Source: CAWCTB01 sp963798275 | GTDB taxonomy: Bacteria; Acidobacteriota; Terriglobia; Terriglobales; Acidobacteriaceae | Length of the DNA stretch: 64,000 nt | Direction: 5' to 3' | NCBI GenBank assembly: GCA_963798275.1 | Contig: CAWCTB010000005.1 | Location: 1-64,000 of the forward strand | In this document: positions 1 to 9,570 of the stretch, in pieces | How the letters are laid out: the number at the start of each line of letters is the position of its first letter | Numbering within the stretch: the first letter of the stretch is position 1 | Notes under the pieces: generated by a model | What the model was told of the DNA's origin: nothing | Seen by the model: only the letters and a program-made list of their open reading frames with translations | The model's database searches: none | Made by a program: the position numbers and the translations under genes

Positions 1-1114
1 GCAATCCCCGTACGAGTAGAACCGGTAATGCTCCTGCACGGCATGTTCGTACGCCGCCAACGTCTGCTCGCGTCCGGCGAACGCCGACACCAGCATCAGC
101 AGCGTCGATTTCGGCAGATGGAAGTTGGTGAGCATGGCACCGATCACGCGAAACTCGATAGCCAGGGTAAATAAAGATGTCGGCTTCGCCGCTCTGCGCA
201 ATAATGCTGCCGTGTTTGTCCTTTCCCGCCGCGTACTCCAGGGTGCGGACACTGGTTGTTCCCACAGCCACGATGCGCCGCCCGGTGTCACGCGCTCGCT
301 GAATCCGATCCGCGGCATCAGCAGAAATCTCGTACCACTCACGGTGCAGTCTGTGCTCTTCCACCACCTCGACTCGCACCGGCTGAAACGTTCCCAATCC
401 CACGTGCAGGGTGATCTCGGCGATCTCTATCTCACGCTGTCGGATGCGCTCCAGAATCTCCGGCGTAAAGTGGAGGCCTGCAGTGGGCGCGGCAACCGAT
501 CCGGGTGGCTTAGCGTAGATGGTCTGGTAGTCTTCGCGGTCGGCGGCGGTATCGGGGCGATCGATGTAGGGAGGCAGGGGAACATGGCCGACGCGGTTGA
601 GCACGGCGAAGAAGTCGTCGACGGTATCGAAGCGCAGACGGCGCTCGCCGAAGGTTCCGCGATCCACAATCTCCGCCGCCAATTCATGCGCGTGCTCGGT
701 CGCCTCGCCGCCGAAGTAAACGCGCTCGCCGATGCCCAGCTTGCGCCCGGGATGCACCAGCGCCTCCCATACGTGGGGCGACGACGAAACTTGCTTGGTG
801 AGCAGTACCTCCACCTTACCGCGCAGAAAGTCGCGGGTTGCCGGATTTTCCGGCGACAGGCGTTGCGCGCGTGAGCCACTGCGATGGCCGAAAAGGCGCG
901 CGGGCAGCACCCGGCTGTTGTTCAAGACCAGCAGGTCATCAGGGCGCAGCAAATCGGGAAACTCGCGGAAGTTGCCATCGGAAATGTCACCTGAGTCACG
1001 CCGCAGATACAACATGCGGGCCGCCGCGCGGTCTTCCAGCGGCTGCCTGGCTATTAACTCATCGGGCAGGTGGTAGTCGAACTCCGAAACCAGCACAGCA
1101 CGATTATGCCGCAT
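1..1114 (-). CDS. queA: tRNA preQ1 ribosyltransferase-isomerase QueA (3' end cut, frameshifted)
   Basis: QueA moves the ribosyl part of S-adenosylmethionine onto preQ1 at tRNA position 34, giving epoxyqueuosine. The minus-strand translation shows family blocks in order: [16 protein letters not shown] near the N-terminus, [30 protein letters not shown] and [10 protein letters not shown]. The sequence runs off the window at RFYSYGDC, so only the last few residues are missing. An in-frame ATG at 1114 and a GTG at 1096 are both possible starts. Near 157 one extra base shifts the frame between IYPGY and FRVIGAML, where the family is continuous. I read this as a sequence error rather than a pseudogene. 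It is divergent from the aldolase gene that starts at 1230. Confidence 0.9.
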   Translation of the reverse strand, partial: MRHNRAVLVSEFDYHLPDELIARQPLEDRAAARMLYLRRDSGDISDGNFREFPDLLRPDDLLVLNNSRVLPARLFGHRSGSRAQRLSPENPATRDFLRGKVEVLLTKQVSSSPHVWEALVHPGRKLGIGERVYFGGEATEHAHELAAEIVDRGTFGERRLRFDTVDDFFAVLNRVGHVPLPPYIDRPDTAADREDYQTIYAKPPGSVAAPTAGLHFTPEILERIRQREIEIAEITLHVGLGTFQPVRVEVVEEHRLHREWYEISADAADRIQRARDTGRRIVAVGTTSVRTLEYAAGKDKHGSIIAQSGEADIFIYPGYRVSRDRCHAHQLPSAEIDAADAGVGVRRTRADVGGVRTCRAGALPVLLVRGL

Positions 1115-1229
1115 GCACTTGCGGCACTTTTATGCGAAGTTCGCTTTTCCGGCGCGGAAACCTGCGGTACGATAAAAAGACTGGTTACCGCGAGCGCCGC
1201 AATCCATACGAGGTATTTCCGCCAGTTTC

Positions 1230-1909
1230 ATGAAAACCGTCGAACGGCAACGGGAAGAGATTATTCGCTTCGGCAAAATGCTGCACCAGTGTGGCCTGGT
1301 GGCGGCGACCGATGGCAATCTCTCAGTGCGCCTGGATGACGGAACTTTCTTGCACCCCGACGCTGATGAGCAAGGGCTTGATGGAAGGCCGACGACCTGG
1401 TGGTGGTCGATCCCGGCGGCCGCAAGGTGAGTGGCCGACGCGAGGTTTCCAGCGAAATCGCCATGCACCTGTACATTTATCGGCGGCGGCCCGACGTGGG
1501 AGCGGTGGTGCATGCACATCCTCCGACCGCGACGGGATACGCGGCGGCGGGGATTCCGCTCGATAGCGCCTTGTGTTCGGAGATTGTAATCACGCTGGGC
1601 TCGGTACCGCTGGCCACCTACGAGACACCGGGCACGCCGGAGTTGGCAGAAGCCCTGTCGCCCTTGGTCGCGGACCACGAAGCCATCTTGATGGCCAACC
1701 ATGGCGTCGTGACCTATGGGGCCGACCTGCTCACCGCGTACATGAACATGGAGACGGTGGAGCACTACGCGAAGATCGCGCTGGTGACCCACATGCTCGG
1801 ACGCCAGCAACCGCTCAGTCCGAAGCACGTGGAAACCCTGCGCGAGATCAGGCTGAAGTATCACAACCACAACCACAATCACGTGACCACAACACCAGGC
1901 AAAGACTAA
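1230..1909 (+). CDS. class II aldolase/adducin family protein (L-fuculose-phosphate aldolase-like), frameshifted
   Basis: Zinc-dependent class II aldolases of this family cleave short sugar phosphates such as L-fuculose 1-phosphate; the true substrate cannot be told here. Family blocks visible across three frames are ATDGNLSVRL, TLMSKGLME, DDLVVVDPGG, EVSSEIAMHLYIYR, the zinc-ligand block VVHAHPPTATGYAA and ANHGVV. Two indels, near 1350 and 1393, are needed to join them. The rebuilt protein is about 226 residues, normal for the family. The C-terminus ends in a histidine-asparagine run (HNHNHNH), which is unusual. ATG at 1230 has only a weak upstream GAGG. No other sugar-degradation gene is adjacent. 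Confidence 0.8.
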
Positions 1910-1964
1910 ACGCGCGCCGATTACCTTCAGCGCGTTTCCTGACAAAACTCCAGCCAGTCCGCTC

Positions 1965-4188
1965 TTATTCCCCGCCAAAACGGAAGCGCAACCCCGCCCG
2001 GAAGTTGGCCTTGAGCGCCGGATATCCCAGCACCTCGTTGTAGTGGTTGTTGAACGCGTTGTTCAGGTTGGCGTAGGCAGTGACGTGACGGGTGAAGCTG
2101 TACCAGCCGCCGAGGTCGACCCGCGCGTAACCGGCGGCGTAGTAGATGGGCGGGATGTAGCCGAAGAGGAAGTCGGAGTCGGGACGGCGGCCCATGGCCA
2201 CGGCGCCGAGGCTGGCGCCCCATCGGCTCTTCACGTAGGTCGCCAGCAGCGTGCCGGCTTGTTTCGGCCGGCGCAGCAGGGGCGCGCCCTCGCCATAGAT
2301 CAGCGGATCGCAGCCGGCCAGCGGATCGCACGGTGGAGCTTTCAGGATCTGGGTCGAGGTGTAGGTGTACGCTCCAATGATCGAAAGACTGCTGGAAATG
2401 TGCCCCCGCAATTCGACTTCGGCGCCGTGCGCAAGTGACGGTTGAAATTCACATACTGGCTGGTGAGATCGATCGAGTTGTATTCGTATTCAATCTGATT
2501 GCGAAACGAATTTCTGTAGTAGACCGCCGTCAGCGAAAAGCGGTTGCCGAATAGCGACTGATCAAACCCAGCTTCGACCGCGCGGTTTTGCTCCGGCTGC
2601 AGGTTGGGATTGGGGAGCGTCGGGAAACGTACCGGTGATGCCGAACGACTGCTCGAAGCTGGGTTCCTTGATGCCTTCGGCGTAGGCAGCGCGCAGCCTG
2701 GTCCCGCTGAAAACCGAGTTGCCGCGCCACACCAGGAATGAGCCCGACGCGCGTGGCACGACCTGTTGCCGAAGCTTCCGTTGTGCACATAGCCGACTCC
2801 GGCTAGAACGTAGAGCCGCTTCCACTGCACGCTTCTCCTGCGCGAACAAGTAATTGTTCAGCCGCAGACCGTGAGTATCGCTGACCAGCGGCGCGCCGTA
2901 CGATACCGAGTCGGTATGGATGATTGCCGTTCTCGTCTTGGAAAGAATCGCCAATCGTGGTCGGGCCCAACTTCGCGGAGTCCACACGCCCTGATAGGTA
3001 AAACCGGCAACGTTGTACTTGGTGGTGTTGTTGAAGGGATCGTCGTAAGGACGCCCGGGATCGAAGTAGGTGTCGGCATTGGTGCGCAGATGGTTATATT
3101 CGAAGCCGGAAATCGAATGTTGCCACGCCCCCGGACCGCTGATGGTGAACTCGCCGCTGGCCAGGAAATTGTTCTGATGTGCGTTCTGGTCGGAGTCGGG
3201 AGGAAGCTCCGGATTGCCGTTGAACCACCAGTTCGACTGGATCCCGGTGAAGTTGTTCGCAGTGCCGCAAGCGCAGGCGAAAGGCCACACGATCCGAAAT
3301 ACGAATCCCAACGTTGCCGCCCTGCAGCGAATTGGAATATGCGTCGTTGATGCCCTGTCCCTGCGTGCTGAACTGATCGCCAAAAACGTTGTAATCGAAG
3401 ATGCCGTGCGCGCCTGCGATTGACGCGTAGCCGTGCGCGGTGGAGAAAGTTCCGCCGTCCGCCCCGAATTGAACCTCCGGAGTGCGAGTCGAGCCGGTCG
3501 CCGTCCACATCTGCACCGTGCTGGTCATCGCATCGGAGCCGTAGATCGTGCTCTCCGGCCCGCGCACCACCTCCAACCGCTCCACGTTATTCATCGGCAC
3601 CACGCCGAAGTCGAAGACCCCGCCGGGATCGTTCACCGGAACGCCGTCGATGAGCACCTTGTTGTAATTCGACTCTCCGCCGCGCACGAAGAGCGACGAC
3701 AGGTTGCCGCGACGGCCCGTGGTACTGACGATTGCTCCCGGGATGTAACTCAGCGCGTCGCCGGCCGCGACCGGATTCAGCAGAGTGAGTTGATCACTGG
3801 TAAGGAGATCGACCGACGTTCCCGACTGTTCGACGGTGGCAGGCGAGGCCGTTGCCGATACCACCACAGTCTGCGGCGTCGTCGCCAGCTTTAGTTCCAC
3901 ATCGAGCGCTGGGGTTGCGGGAAGCGAAACCTGCACCGACTGCTCGGCAAAACCAGGAGCGAGGATCACAACGCGATAATCGCCGTCGGGGACGCGAGGA
4001 AAGACAGCGGCGCCATCGCCTCCGGTGGTTTGCACTCCGACTCCGGAGTTGCCGGGGGAGCGGAACAGGCTGACCTGCACTCCGGACACGCGGTCTCCCG
4101 ACGGACTGTGTACGGAGATTTTGAGATCGCCTGCCCAGGCTGTCAGCGAATACAGCAGCCAGACAAGTAAGACACGAAGGCGGAACAA
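1965..4188 (-). CDS. TonB-dependent outer-membrane receptor, vitamin B12 (BtuB) type, multiply frameshifted
   Basis: An outer-membrane beta-barrel importer energised by TonB. The N-terminus has a signal peptide, then a carboxypeptidase-regulatory-like domain (about residues 20-105), then a plug domain with DALSYIPGAIV, LFVRGGESNYNKVLIDGVPV and VERLEVVRGPESTIYGSDA. Barrel strands follow, ending in YANLNNAFNNHY and a terminal phenylalanine-rich strand. A cobalamin riboswitch directly upstream makes cobalamin or a related corrinoid the likely cargo. At least six or seven frame changes are needed between about 2430 and 3290, the densest in the window. This could be local bad sequence or real decay of a dispensable receptor; the neighbouring genes are damaged too, which favours error. 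Confidence 0.85.
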
Positions 4189-4220
4189 GAGCTTCCTCCT
4201 TTACACGCGAAAGGGGTTTG

Positions 4221-4400
4221 GTGACGGTTCGCGCCGGTCTCCTGGCTTGCGAGTTGCGATCGGGATCGCGACTACGACGGCGGCCTTCCCGTTTGCACAG
4301 TGGCCTTCCGTCTATGGCTCGCTTACAGTTGCGCGGCAGCGCGGGATTTTCACCCGCTTCCCAGCTCCGTCCCAGTGTACGGAGCGCGCGAACGACGATT
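4221..4400 (-). promoter_or_regulatory. cobalamin (adenosylcobalamin-class) riboswitch
   Basis: Read on the minus strand, the leader of the receptor gene contains the hallmark blocks of the cobalamin riboswitch in the right order: a GGGAAGCGGGTGAAAATCCC helix, the GCAACTGTAAGCGAG core strand, a CCACTGTG block, a GGGAAGG block and the B12 box AAGCCAGGAGACC. The 3' end lies about 30 nt before the receptor start codon, a position suited to control of translation or early termination. Binding of the coenzyme should lower expression of the receptor. Exact ends were judged by eye. Confidence 0.9.
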
Positions 4401-4477
4401 GGCAAGGAACAACCCGAGTTTTGCTCAGGGTGAAAACTCGACTGTACTGGCGGGAAACCGCGCTGTCAACGCGAATG

Positions 4478-5193
4478 TCAATGCGAAGCAGCGGAAAATC
4501 GGGCCTCGGCGAAGCTGGTGATGCGCTCCAGGGCAGACTGCATCTCCCGGTAGCAGCGTTCCTGGGCGGCCTCGTCGGCGTCGGCAGGCACAGCGATCTG
4601 GCGGGCGACGCGCACGAACGCCCGCGAGAACGGACGCGGGATCATGAACCGGTCCCAGGTGTTGAGCACCCACCGTTTTTCGAGAGCCACATAGAACGGG
4701 GTGATGCGGATGCCGGTCGCCTTGGCCAGCAGGATGGGACCGCGTTTGGCGACGTGACGCGGGCCGCGCGGGCCGTCGATGGTGAAGGCCGCTCCCCCAC
4801 CGTTCTCCACGAAGGTTTGCGTCTCCAGCAGCGCCCGCGGGCCTCCGCGCGAGCTGGATCCGCGAATCGGGACGAAGCCGAAGCGGCTGAATCACGCGCG
4901 CAATGAACTCGCCATCCAGAGCTGCGGCTGGTCATCACCGCGAGATTACGCTTGCGGAAGATCCAGATGGCGGGCAAAACGCAGTTATGCCAGAAGGGAA
5001 ATATGCCGGGATGTATTTCGTCGAGCCCGTGGATGGAGCCCTCTTCGTAGGCGAATTCCACCCGCAGCGTGCAACCGATCAACGCCACCAGGGGCGGCAC
5101 AAGCAAAGATATCAGCGCGAGTTGCAGCCGCTGCCGCCACGTGAGCTCGCGATCGCCGTCATCGCTTGCTGCTTCGATTGCGTTGTCGGGCAC
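4478..5193 (-). CDS. lysophospholipid acyltransferase family protein, DUF374 (frameshifted)
   Basis: DUF374 proteins belong to the glycerolipid/lysophospholipid acyltransferase superfamily and are thought to acylate lipid A or phospholipid precursors at the inner membrane. An N-terminal membrane helix (LISLLVPPLVALIGC) is followed by FWHNCVLPAIW carrying the catalytic histidine, then AVMTSRSSDGE, AFTIDGPRGP with the substrate loop, and GPILLAKATGI. Two single-base insertions, near 4880 and 4917, split it into three frames; without them the protein is about 237 residues, the usual size. It is transcribed toward the riboswitch-controlled receptor but separated from it by about 290 nt. Confidence 0.85.
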
Positions 5194-5289
5194 GCCAGAA
5201 TTCTAACCGAGCGCAAGAAATCGCGAACTCGCAGCATGCGGAGAGGGCAGTGCCACCTGCGGTCGCACGAGCAGATGACGAGGCACAAA

Positions 5290-6096
5290 CTACGCCTGTT
5301 CGAAAACCACGCCTACCGGCGTTCCCACGCCCCCGTTCAGCCGCTCCGCTGCCGATGCCTGCTTCACTGCAATCTCCAGATACCCCGAGCTCCCGAGGAT
5401 CCCGAAGACCTCGCCTTCCCCCGCCTCGGCGTACGACTGGCACAGCCGGGCGATGGTCTGGTCGGCCACCAGAATGCTTACATGCGGATCTGAACCAAAC
5501 ATCTCCGGCGCTTCCATCTCGCCGAGATTGGTAATGAGGTTTCCGAACTTGTCCACTTTGATCACCGCACCTCGCAAACTGTTCTTGCCGATGCGCTCCA
5601 CCGCCGGGAGCGGCAGTCTCGCGTAGTCGCTGATCTCCGGCCCGAACTCCGCTGGCGCAATGCCCTGACTCAGCCAGCCCGCCACCGCAGCAAAGATGTC
5701 GCGCCCATGAAACGTGTAACTCACCGGGTTCAGGAAGAATCGTTCCGCCGTGATATGCCGGATCGAAAACCTGGGCTCGCGCGCCTCCACCAGCGACAGC
5801 ACGCCATTGTCAGGCGCAATGAAGATGGCATTATCGGTTTCCGCCAGGATGGGCCGGCGCTTGCTCCCCACCCCCGGATCGACCACCACCACGTGTACCG
5901 TGCGCGGCGGAAAGAACCGGTAGGCCTGCGCGATGGTCCACGCCCCGTCCAGCACATCGTACGAAGTCACGGAATGGCAGACATCGACAATCCGCGTCTC
6001 CGGCGCGATGTTGAGGACCACTCCGTGCATGATTCCGACGAAGGCATCCTGTAATCCGAAATCGGTAGTGAAGGTGACAACCCGCGGCTCAGCCAT
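5290..6096 (-). CDS. SAM hydroxide adenosyltransferase (DUF62 / chlorinase-fluorinase family)
   Basis: Members of this family split S-adenosylmethionine with hydroxide to adenosine and methionine; a few use halide instead. Visible signatures are VVTFTTDFGLQDAFVG at the N-terminus, VVVDPGVGSKRRPI, IAPDNGVLS, YTFHGRDIFAAVAGWL and KVDKFGNLITN between the two domains. About 268 residues from the chosen ATG at 6096 matches the hydrolase class. An upstream ATG at 6132 would add 12 residues that look non-family. Nothing suggests halogenation, because the long loop of the fluorinases is not seen. It stands alone in a leftward row with the VOC gene upstream. Confidence 0.85.
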   Translation of the reverse strand: MAEPRVVTFTTDFGLQDAFVGIMHGVVLNIAPETRIVDVCHSVTSYDVLDGAWTIAQAYRFFPPRTVHVVVVDPGVGSKRRPILAETDNAIFIAPDNGVLSLVEAREPRFSIRHITAERFFLNPVSYTFHGRDIFAAVAGWLSQGIAPAEFGPEISDYARLPLPAVERIGKNSLRGAVIKVDKFGNLITNLGEMEAPEMFGSDPHVSILVADQTIARLCQSYAEAGEGEVFGILGSSGYLEIAVKQASAAERLNGGVGTPVGVVFEQA

Positions 6097-6150
6097 GCCT
6101 TGGACGCTATCCGCAAGCCGTGCGCGAGTCAAGCAGGGTACACAGGCCGG

Positions 6151-6774
6151 CTAACGGCTCGCACTTACGGCTTTGCGGGCAGCCTGCATCACCGTCTTTT
6201 TCATGCGGTTCTCGCCCGCCCAGTACAGGCTGATCTCGTGACCGTCAGGATCGTTCAGGTAAGCATGGCGCCAGCCCCACGGCATCATGCGTGGCAGTTG
6301 GTTCAGGTAGAAGCCTCTCTTCTGCAGCTTGTGGCAGAAATCGTCGACATCGCTGACCTCGAAGTACAGCCGCACACCATCGCTGGCCACGGATACACCC
6401 GGCCCAGCCAGGTGCAAGGCGATGGTGCCATCGCCCCCGGGTGCGTGCAGCCGTGCGTACAGTGAAATGCCTTGGTGGCGGAAATCCTCGATCAGCTTGA
6501 ACCCCAGCAACTCGCGGTAGAACTGGAGACTGCGCTGCACGTCCTTCACATAGATCATGGCGTGATTGAAGTTGAGCTTGCCGGGGTCGGCCATAGGCGA
6601 CGCGGCAGTCTGCTTAACGGGAGCGGCTCTGCTGCGTGCCGCGGATACTTTAGCCGGAGCGCGCTTGGCGACGGCCTTAGCGGGCTTCTTCGCGCGCGCC
6701 GTCGCCGCGGTAACGCCTTCCTTCTTTCGCTTTGGCGCAGCCTTCTTCGCCGCAGATCTCGGTTTACTGGCCAT
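6151..6774 (-). CDS. VOC/glyoxalase-fold protein with lysine-alanine-rich N-terminal tail
   Basis: The C-terminal 140 residues form a vicinal-oxygen-chelate domain: FNHAMIYVKDVQRSLQFYRE opens it and YLNDPDGHEISLYWAGE closes it, with LYFEVSDVDDFCHKL between the two halves. Such domains bind a metal and act in glyoxalase-type, dioxygenase or antibiotic-binding roles; the substrate is unknown. Before it lies a tail of about 60 residues rich in Lys and Ala (AAKKAAPKRKK, ARAKKPAKAVAKRAPAK) resembling a histone H1 or nucleic-acid-binding tail. ATG 6774 has GAGG six bases upstream and is preferred over 6804. The tail suggests attachment to DNA or RNA, which is inference. Confidence 0.8.
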   Translation of the reverse strand: MASKPRSAAKKAAPKRKKEGVTAATARAKKPAKAVAKRAPAKVSAARSRAAPVKQTAASPMADPGKLNFNHAMIYVKDVQRSLQFYRELLGFKLIEDFRHQGISLYARLHAPGGDGTIALHLAGPGVSVASDGVRLYFEVSDVDDFCHKLQKRGFYLNQLPRMMPWGWRHAYLNDPDGHEISLYWAGENRMKKTVMQAARKAVSASR

Positions 6775-6876
6775 AGGTGACCTCGCAGCCAATGGACCGC
6801 GCAAGTATGGTTTTGCCCGCGCTGCTTGTCAAGGTTGGACTCGCGCCGCGTGCCCGATGAGAAAAACACCGGAAAC

Positions 6877-6903
6877 AAAAAAGGCCGCCCCGCAGGACGG
6901 CCT
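6877..6903 (-). terminator. rho-independent terminator of the DUF4097 gene
   Basis: On the minus strand a GC-rich hairpin (AGGCCG pairing with CGGCCT around a short loop) is followed by a run of six Ts. It lies about 20 nt past the stop codon of the DUF4097 gene. Confidence 0.8.
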
Positions 6904-6922
6904 CATCACTCCAGTTCGCGAC

Positions 6923-7834
6923 TCAGCGAATCGATATATCTCCCGACCCGGTCGAGACTTCGACGTCAGGGCCGCCGCCCCGGACCGCGCCCTTCAGGTC
7001 GTGCCGGTTCAAGCTGCCCTGCACCGTGATCGGCAGGTCGGAATGGATCGAGCCCGAGCCGGTATGCACATCGAGGTTGAATCCGCCGCTCGCGCCCAGC
7101 GCCAGCTTGATGCCGCCCGAGCCGGTGTGCAGGTTCCACGGTCCTTTCACGTCGCCATCTGCGGTGAGATCGCCGCTGCCGGTGCGGGCGCGCAAGCCGC
7201 CTTTCACCCCTTGCAACTGCACCGAGCCCGATCCCGTCTGCACATCGACGTCGCCGCTGCCGGTCAGGGTAGCTTCAATATCGCCGCTGCCGGTTTTGCC
7301 GGAGAACGGCGCCGCAATGTCCTGTGCCCGAATGTCGCCGCTGCCCGTCTGGGCATGTGATTGTGGTCCCAGGTCGCGCAGCCGCACATCGCCCGATCCG
7401 GTGTTCACGCTGATCGGCTTGCGCACGCCTTCTACGCCAATGCTGCCTGATCCGGAGTGGGCCTGCAGGGTCGTATCCGGCGGCACCGTGACTTCATAGC
7501 TGATCGATACGTGGCGCTTGGCATCTTCCGGAAGGTTGTAGCCGATGCGGATGGTGTTGCCGTTCTGCTCGATCGGCGGATTCGATTCGACGGCGCGCAC
7601 CGCGCTCTCTTCATTGCCCCCAAACCAGTTGTTGCTGGCGTGTACGGAGCCGTGCACCACGACCTGGTTTCCGCTGCCGGTTTTCACCATCACGTCGCCC
7701 GAGCCGGTCGTCAAGTCAAGATTCACCGGGCCCGAGACGGTGAGCGTTCTATCGAACTTGCCTTCAACCCGGGCAAACAGCAACGCCGGGACCAGCAATG
7801 TAACCAGCAGGACTGCCAATGACTGCTTCTTCAT
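6923..7834 (-). CDS. exported DUF4097-family beta-helix-like protein with TGSG repeats
   Basis: This 303-residue protein has a signal peptide (QSLAVLLVTLLVPALLFA) and then a body built from short repeats that each carry a TGSG core, usually TGSGD followed by a hydrophobic strand; eleven TGSG cores can be counted. This is the pattern of DUF4097/DUF2807-type putative adhesin or beta-helix proteins found at the cell surface or in the periplasm, whose role is not established. It ends in a good terminator and starts about 100 nt downstream of the stop of the HlyD-type adaptor gene, so the two may be co-transcribed. No enzymatic motif is visible. Confidence 0.8.
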   Translation of the reverse strand: MKKQSLAVLLVTLLVPALLFARVEGKFDRTLTVSGPVNLDLTTGSGDVMVKTGSGNQVVVHGSVHASNNWFGGNEESAVRAVESNPPIEQNGNTIRIGYNLPEDAKRHVSISYEVTVPPDTTLQAHSGSGSIGVEGVRKPISVNTGSGDVRLRDLGPQSHAQTGSGDIRAQDIAAPFSGKTGSGDIEATLTGSGDVDVQTGSGSVQLQGVKGGLRARTGSGDLTADGDVKGPWNLHTGSGGIKLALGASGGFNLDVHTGSGSIHSDLPITVQGSLNRHDLKGAVRGGGPDVEVSTGSGDISIR

Positions 7835-7933
7835 AATGGCCTCGCTATGACGTCTATCTGAAATGTGTTTGGACCGATGCGCTCGCGAGAACGGCTGCCG
7901 TTGCGGCAGCCGCTGGAAAAAATGAGCCCGACC

Positions 7934-9142
7934 CTACTGTTGCAGAACGACTTGGTCGCCTTCTTTCAGCCCGGAGAGCACTTCCGTCTTGGCGCCGTTC
8001 GAGATGCCGATGTTGACGGCAATCTTCTTCATTCCATCCTTCGCCTTGGGATCGGGAATGTCGACGGACGCTTTCTTGTCCTTGTCGTACATGATGGCTC
8101 CTTCCGGAATCATCAGCACGTTCTTGTGCTCGTCAAGAATGATTTCCGCATTGGCGGTCATCTCGGCTTTCAGTTCGCCGCCCGGATTGTTGATCGACAC
8201 TCGCACTTCGAAGGTCGTGACGTTATCTTTCTCCGTGCCCATCGGGGAAATCTTGGTCACCTTGCCGGTAAATGTTTTGTCCTTGAACGTCTCCACCCGG
8301 ATGCGGGCCGGCTGTCCGAGATACACCTTGCCGATGTCGCTCTCGTCGACCTTGCCCTTCACGTAGACCTCGCTGGTATCGCCAATGGTCATGACCAGCG
8401 TGGCCGCCGATCCCAACACCAGGATCGAGCTGACCGCATCGCCCATTTCCACGTCACGCGACAGCACCACGCCGTCGATGGGCGAGGTGATCGTGGTATA
8501 ACTCAACTGCTCTTCCAACTGGCTCAAGGTCGCGCGGCTCTTCTGCACATCGGCCTGGGCCTGTGCCACTTTCGCTTTGTTCACAATAAGCTGCGCACGA
8601 GCTACGTCGCGCTTGTTGACCGCCAGCTCGTAGGCCCGCTGCGCGTCATCGAGGGCTGACGCTGAAACCACGCCGTCCTTCGCCATCTGCTGGGCGCGCT
8701 GATAAGCACGCTGCAACGTGGGAACGTCGACGCCCTGGGCATCCACCTCGGCGCGCTTCATATCGGCTTCCGCGCCCTTCTGGTTGGCCTCGGATGACAG
8801 CAACTGCGCCCGCGACGAATTGACCTCGGCCTGGATCTCTTCTCGATCCAATTCAGCCAGTACCTGACCTTCGTGTACCTTGTCGCCGGCATCGACATAA
8901 AGCTTTTTCACGATGCCGCTGGCCTTCGACTTGATCTCGACCTTGGTGATAGGAGTCACCTTGCCGGTCGCCACGACGCTCTTGGCCAGGTCGCCCTTTT
9001 CGACCTTGGCCAGCTTGGTCGGATCGATCTTGGTGCCGCCGCGCGTCGCCGCAACCGCCACCACCACCAGCGCTACAACCGCTACCGCGACGATCGATAT
9101 GATGACCCAACGCTTCTTCTTATTATTTTTGCCGTTTGCCAC
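7934..9142 (-). CDS. efflux RND/ABC periplasmic adaptor subunit (HlyD/MacA family)
   Basis: Membrane-fusion adaptors link an inner-membrane pump to an outer-membrane channel. The protein has a positively charged start, one membrane helix (VIISIVAVAVVALVVVAVA), a lipoyl half-motif (GIVKKLYVDAGDKVHEGQVL), a long coiled-coil hairpin at about residues 95-195, the second lipoyl half (TTITSPIDGVVLSRDVEMGD) and beta-barrel and membrane-proximal domains. A GTG at 9142 with GGAGG six bases upstream gives 402 residues and a sensible start; the longer reading frame to 9331 adds 63 residues of non-family sequence. No transporter or TolC-like gene is adjacent, so its pump partner is encoded elsewhere. Confidence 0.85.
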   Translation of the reverse strand: MANGKNNKKKRWVIISIVAVAVVALVVVAVAATRGGTKIDPTKLAKVEKGDLAKSVVATGKVTPITKVEIKSKASGIVKKLYVDAGDKVHEGQVLAELDREEIQAEVNSSRAQLLSSEANQKGAEADMKRAEVDAQGVDVPTLQRAYQRAQQMAKDGVVSASALDDAQRAYELAVNKRDVARAQLIVNKAKVAQAQADVQKSRATLSQLEEQLSYTTITSPIDGVVLSRDVEMGDAVSSILVLGSAATLVMTIGDTSEVYVKGKVDESDIGKVYLGQPARIRVETFKDKTFTGKVTKISPMGTEKDNVTTFEVRVSINNPGGELKAEMTANAEIILDEHKNVLMIPEGAIMYDKDKKASVDIPDPKAKDGMKKIAVNIGISNGAKTEVLSGLKEGDQVVLQQ

Positions 9143-9452
9143 TGCCGCCTCCGCCTGTAGGTAGCGTTCCTGTCCTGTTGCTAGGTACGCGCAAGTCTTG
9201 GGAGAAGTTCCGTCCGTGGAAAGAAAACCGAACCCAGATTCGCCCCTTTTTCCCTGTTTAGACCCCGCAGGGGCGGCAAACGGTAGCAGCGATTTCCCGT
9301 CGGCGGGCAAGGCTGTTATTGGAGCATGCATCTTACGAAGCTTTGGCGGCAGCCGCTCAAGAGCTGTGAATCGGGGGGCGGATGAAACGCTAGCCAGCGT
9401 AGGGCGGAGTCGCGACTGACCCGATGGCTCATCAGCAGGGACCCGAGGGAGG

Positions 9453-9570
9453 GTCTGATTAAGTCAACGGACGGTCCCTCCGCGGCTTAAAGACGCGTTC
9501 ATTTTTGCGGCCTTTACGGACGGCCTGAAGGCCGTCCCCTTCAAAAGATTGGGCGTAATCAGAGATTCCC
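9453..9570 (-). repeat. dispersed palindromic repeat, uninterrupted copy
   Basis: The reverse complement of this 118-base stretch matches 59608-59849 nearly base for base once a 125-base insert is removed from the latter. The core is a palindrome, GGACGGCCTTCAGGCCGTCC, flanked by conserved unique arms ending in GACTTAATCAGAC. This copy shows the empty site of the insert. Its function is unknown; it has no open reading frame. Confidence 0.85.

Noticed and set aside
125..874. Long open frame on the plus strand opposite queA
   Set aside because: It is antisense to a clear QueA reading frame, has no family features, and GC-rich DNA makes long shadow frames common.
5290..6096. Halogenase (fluorinase or chlorinase) activity
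   Set aside because: The characteristic extra loop is not seen, and most family members are SAM hydrolases.
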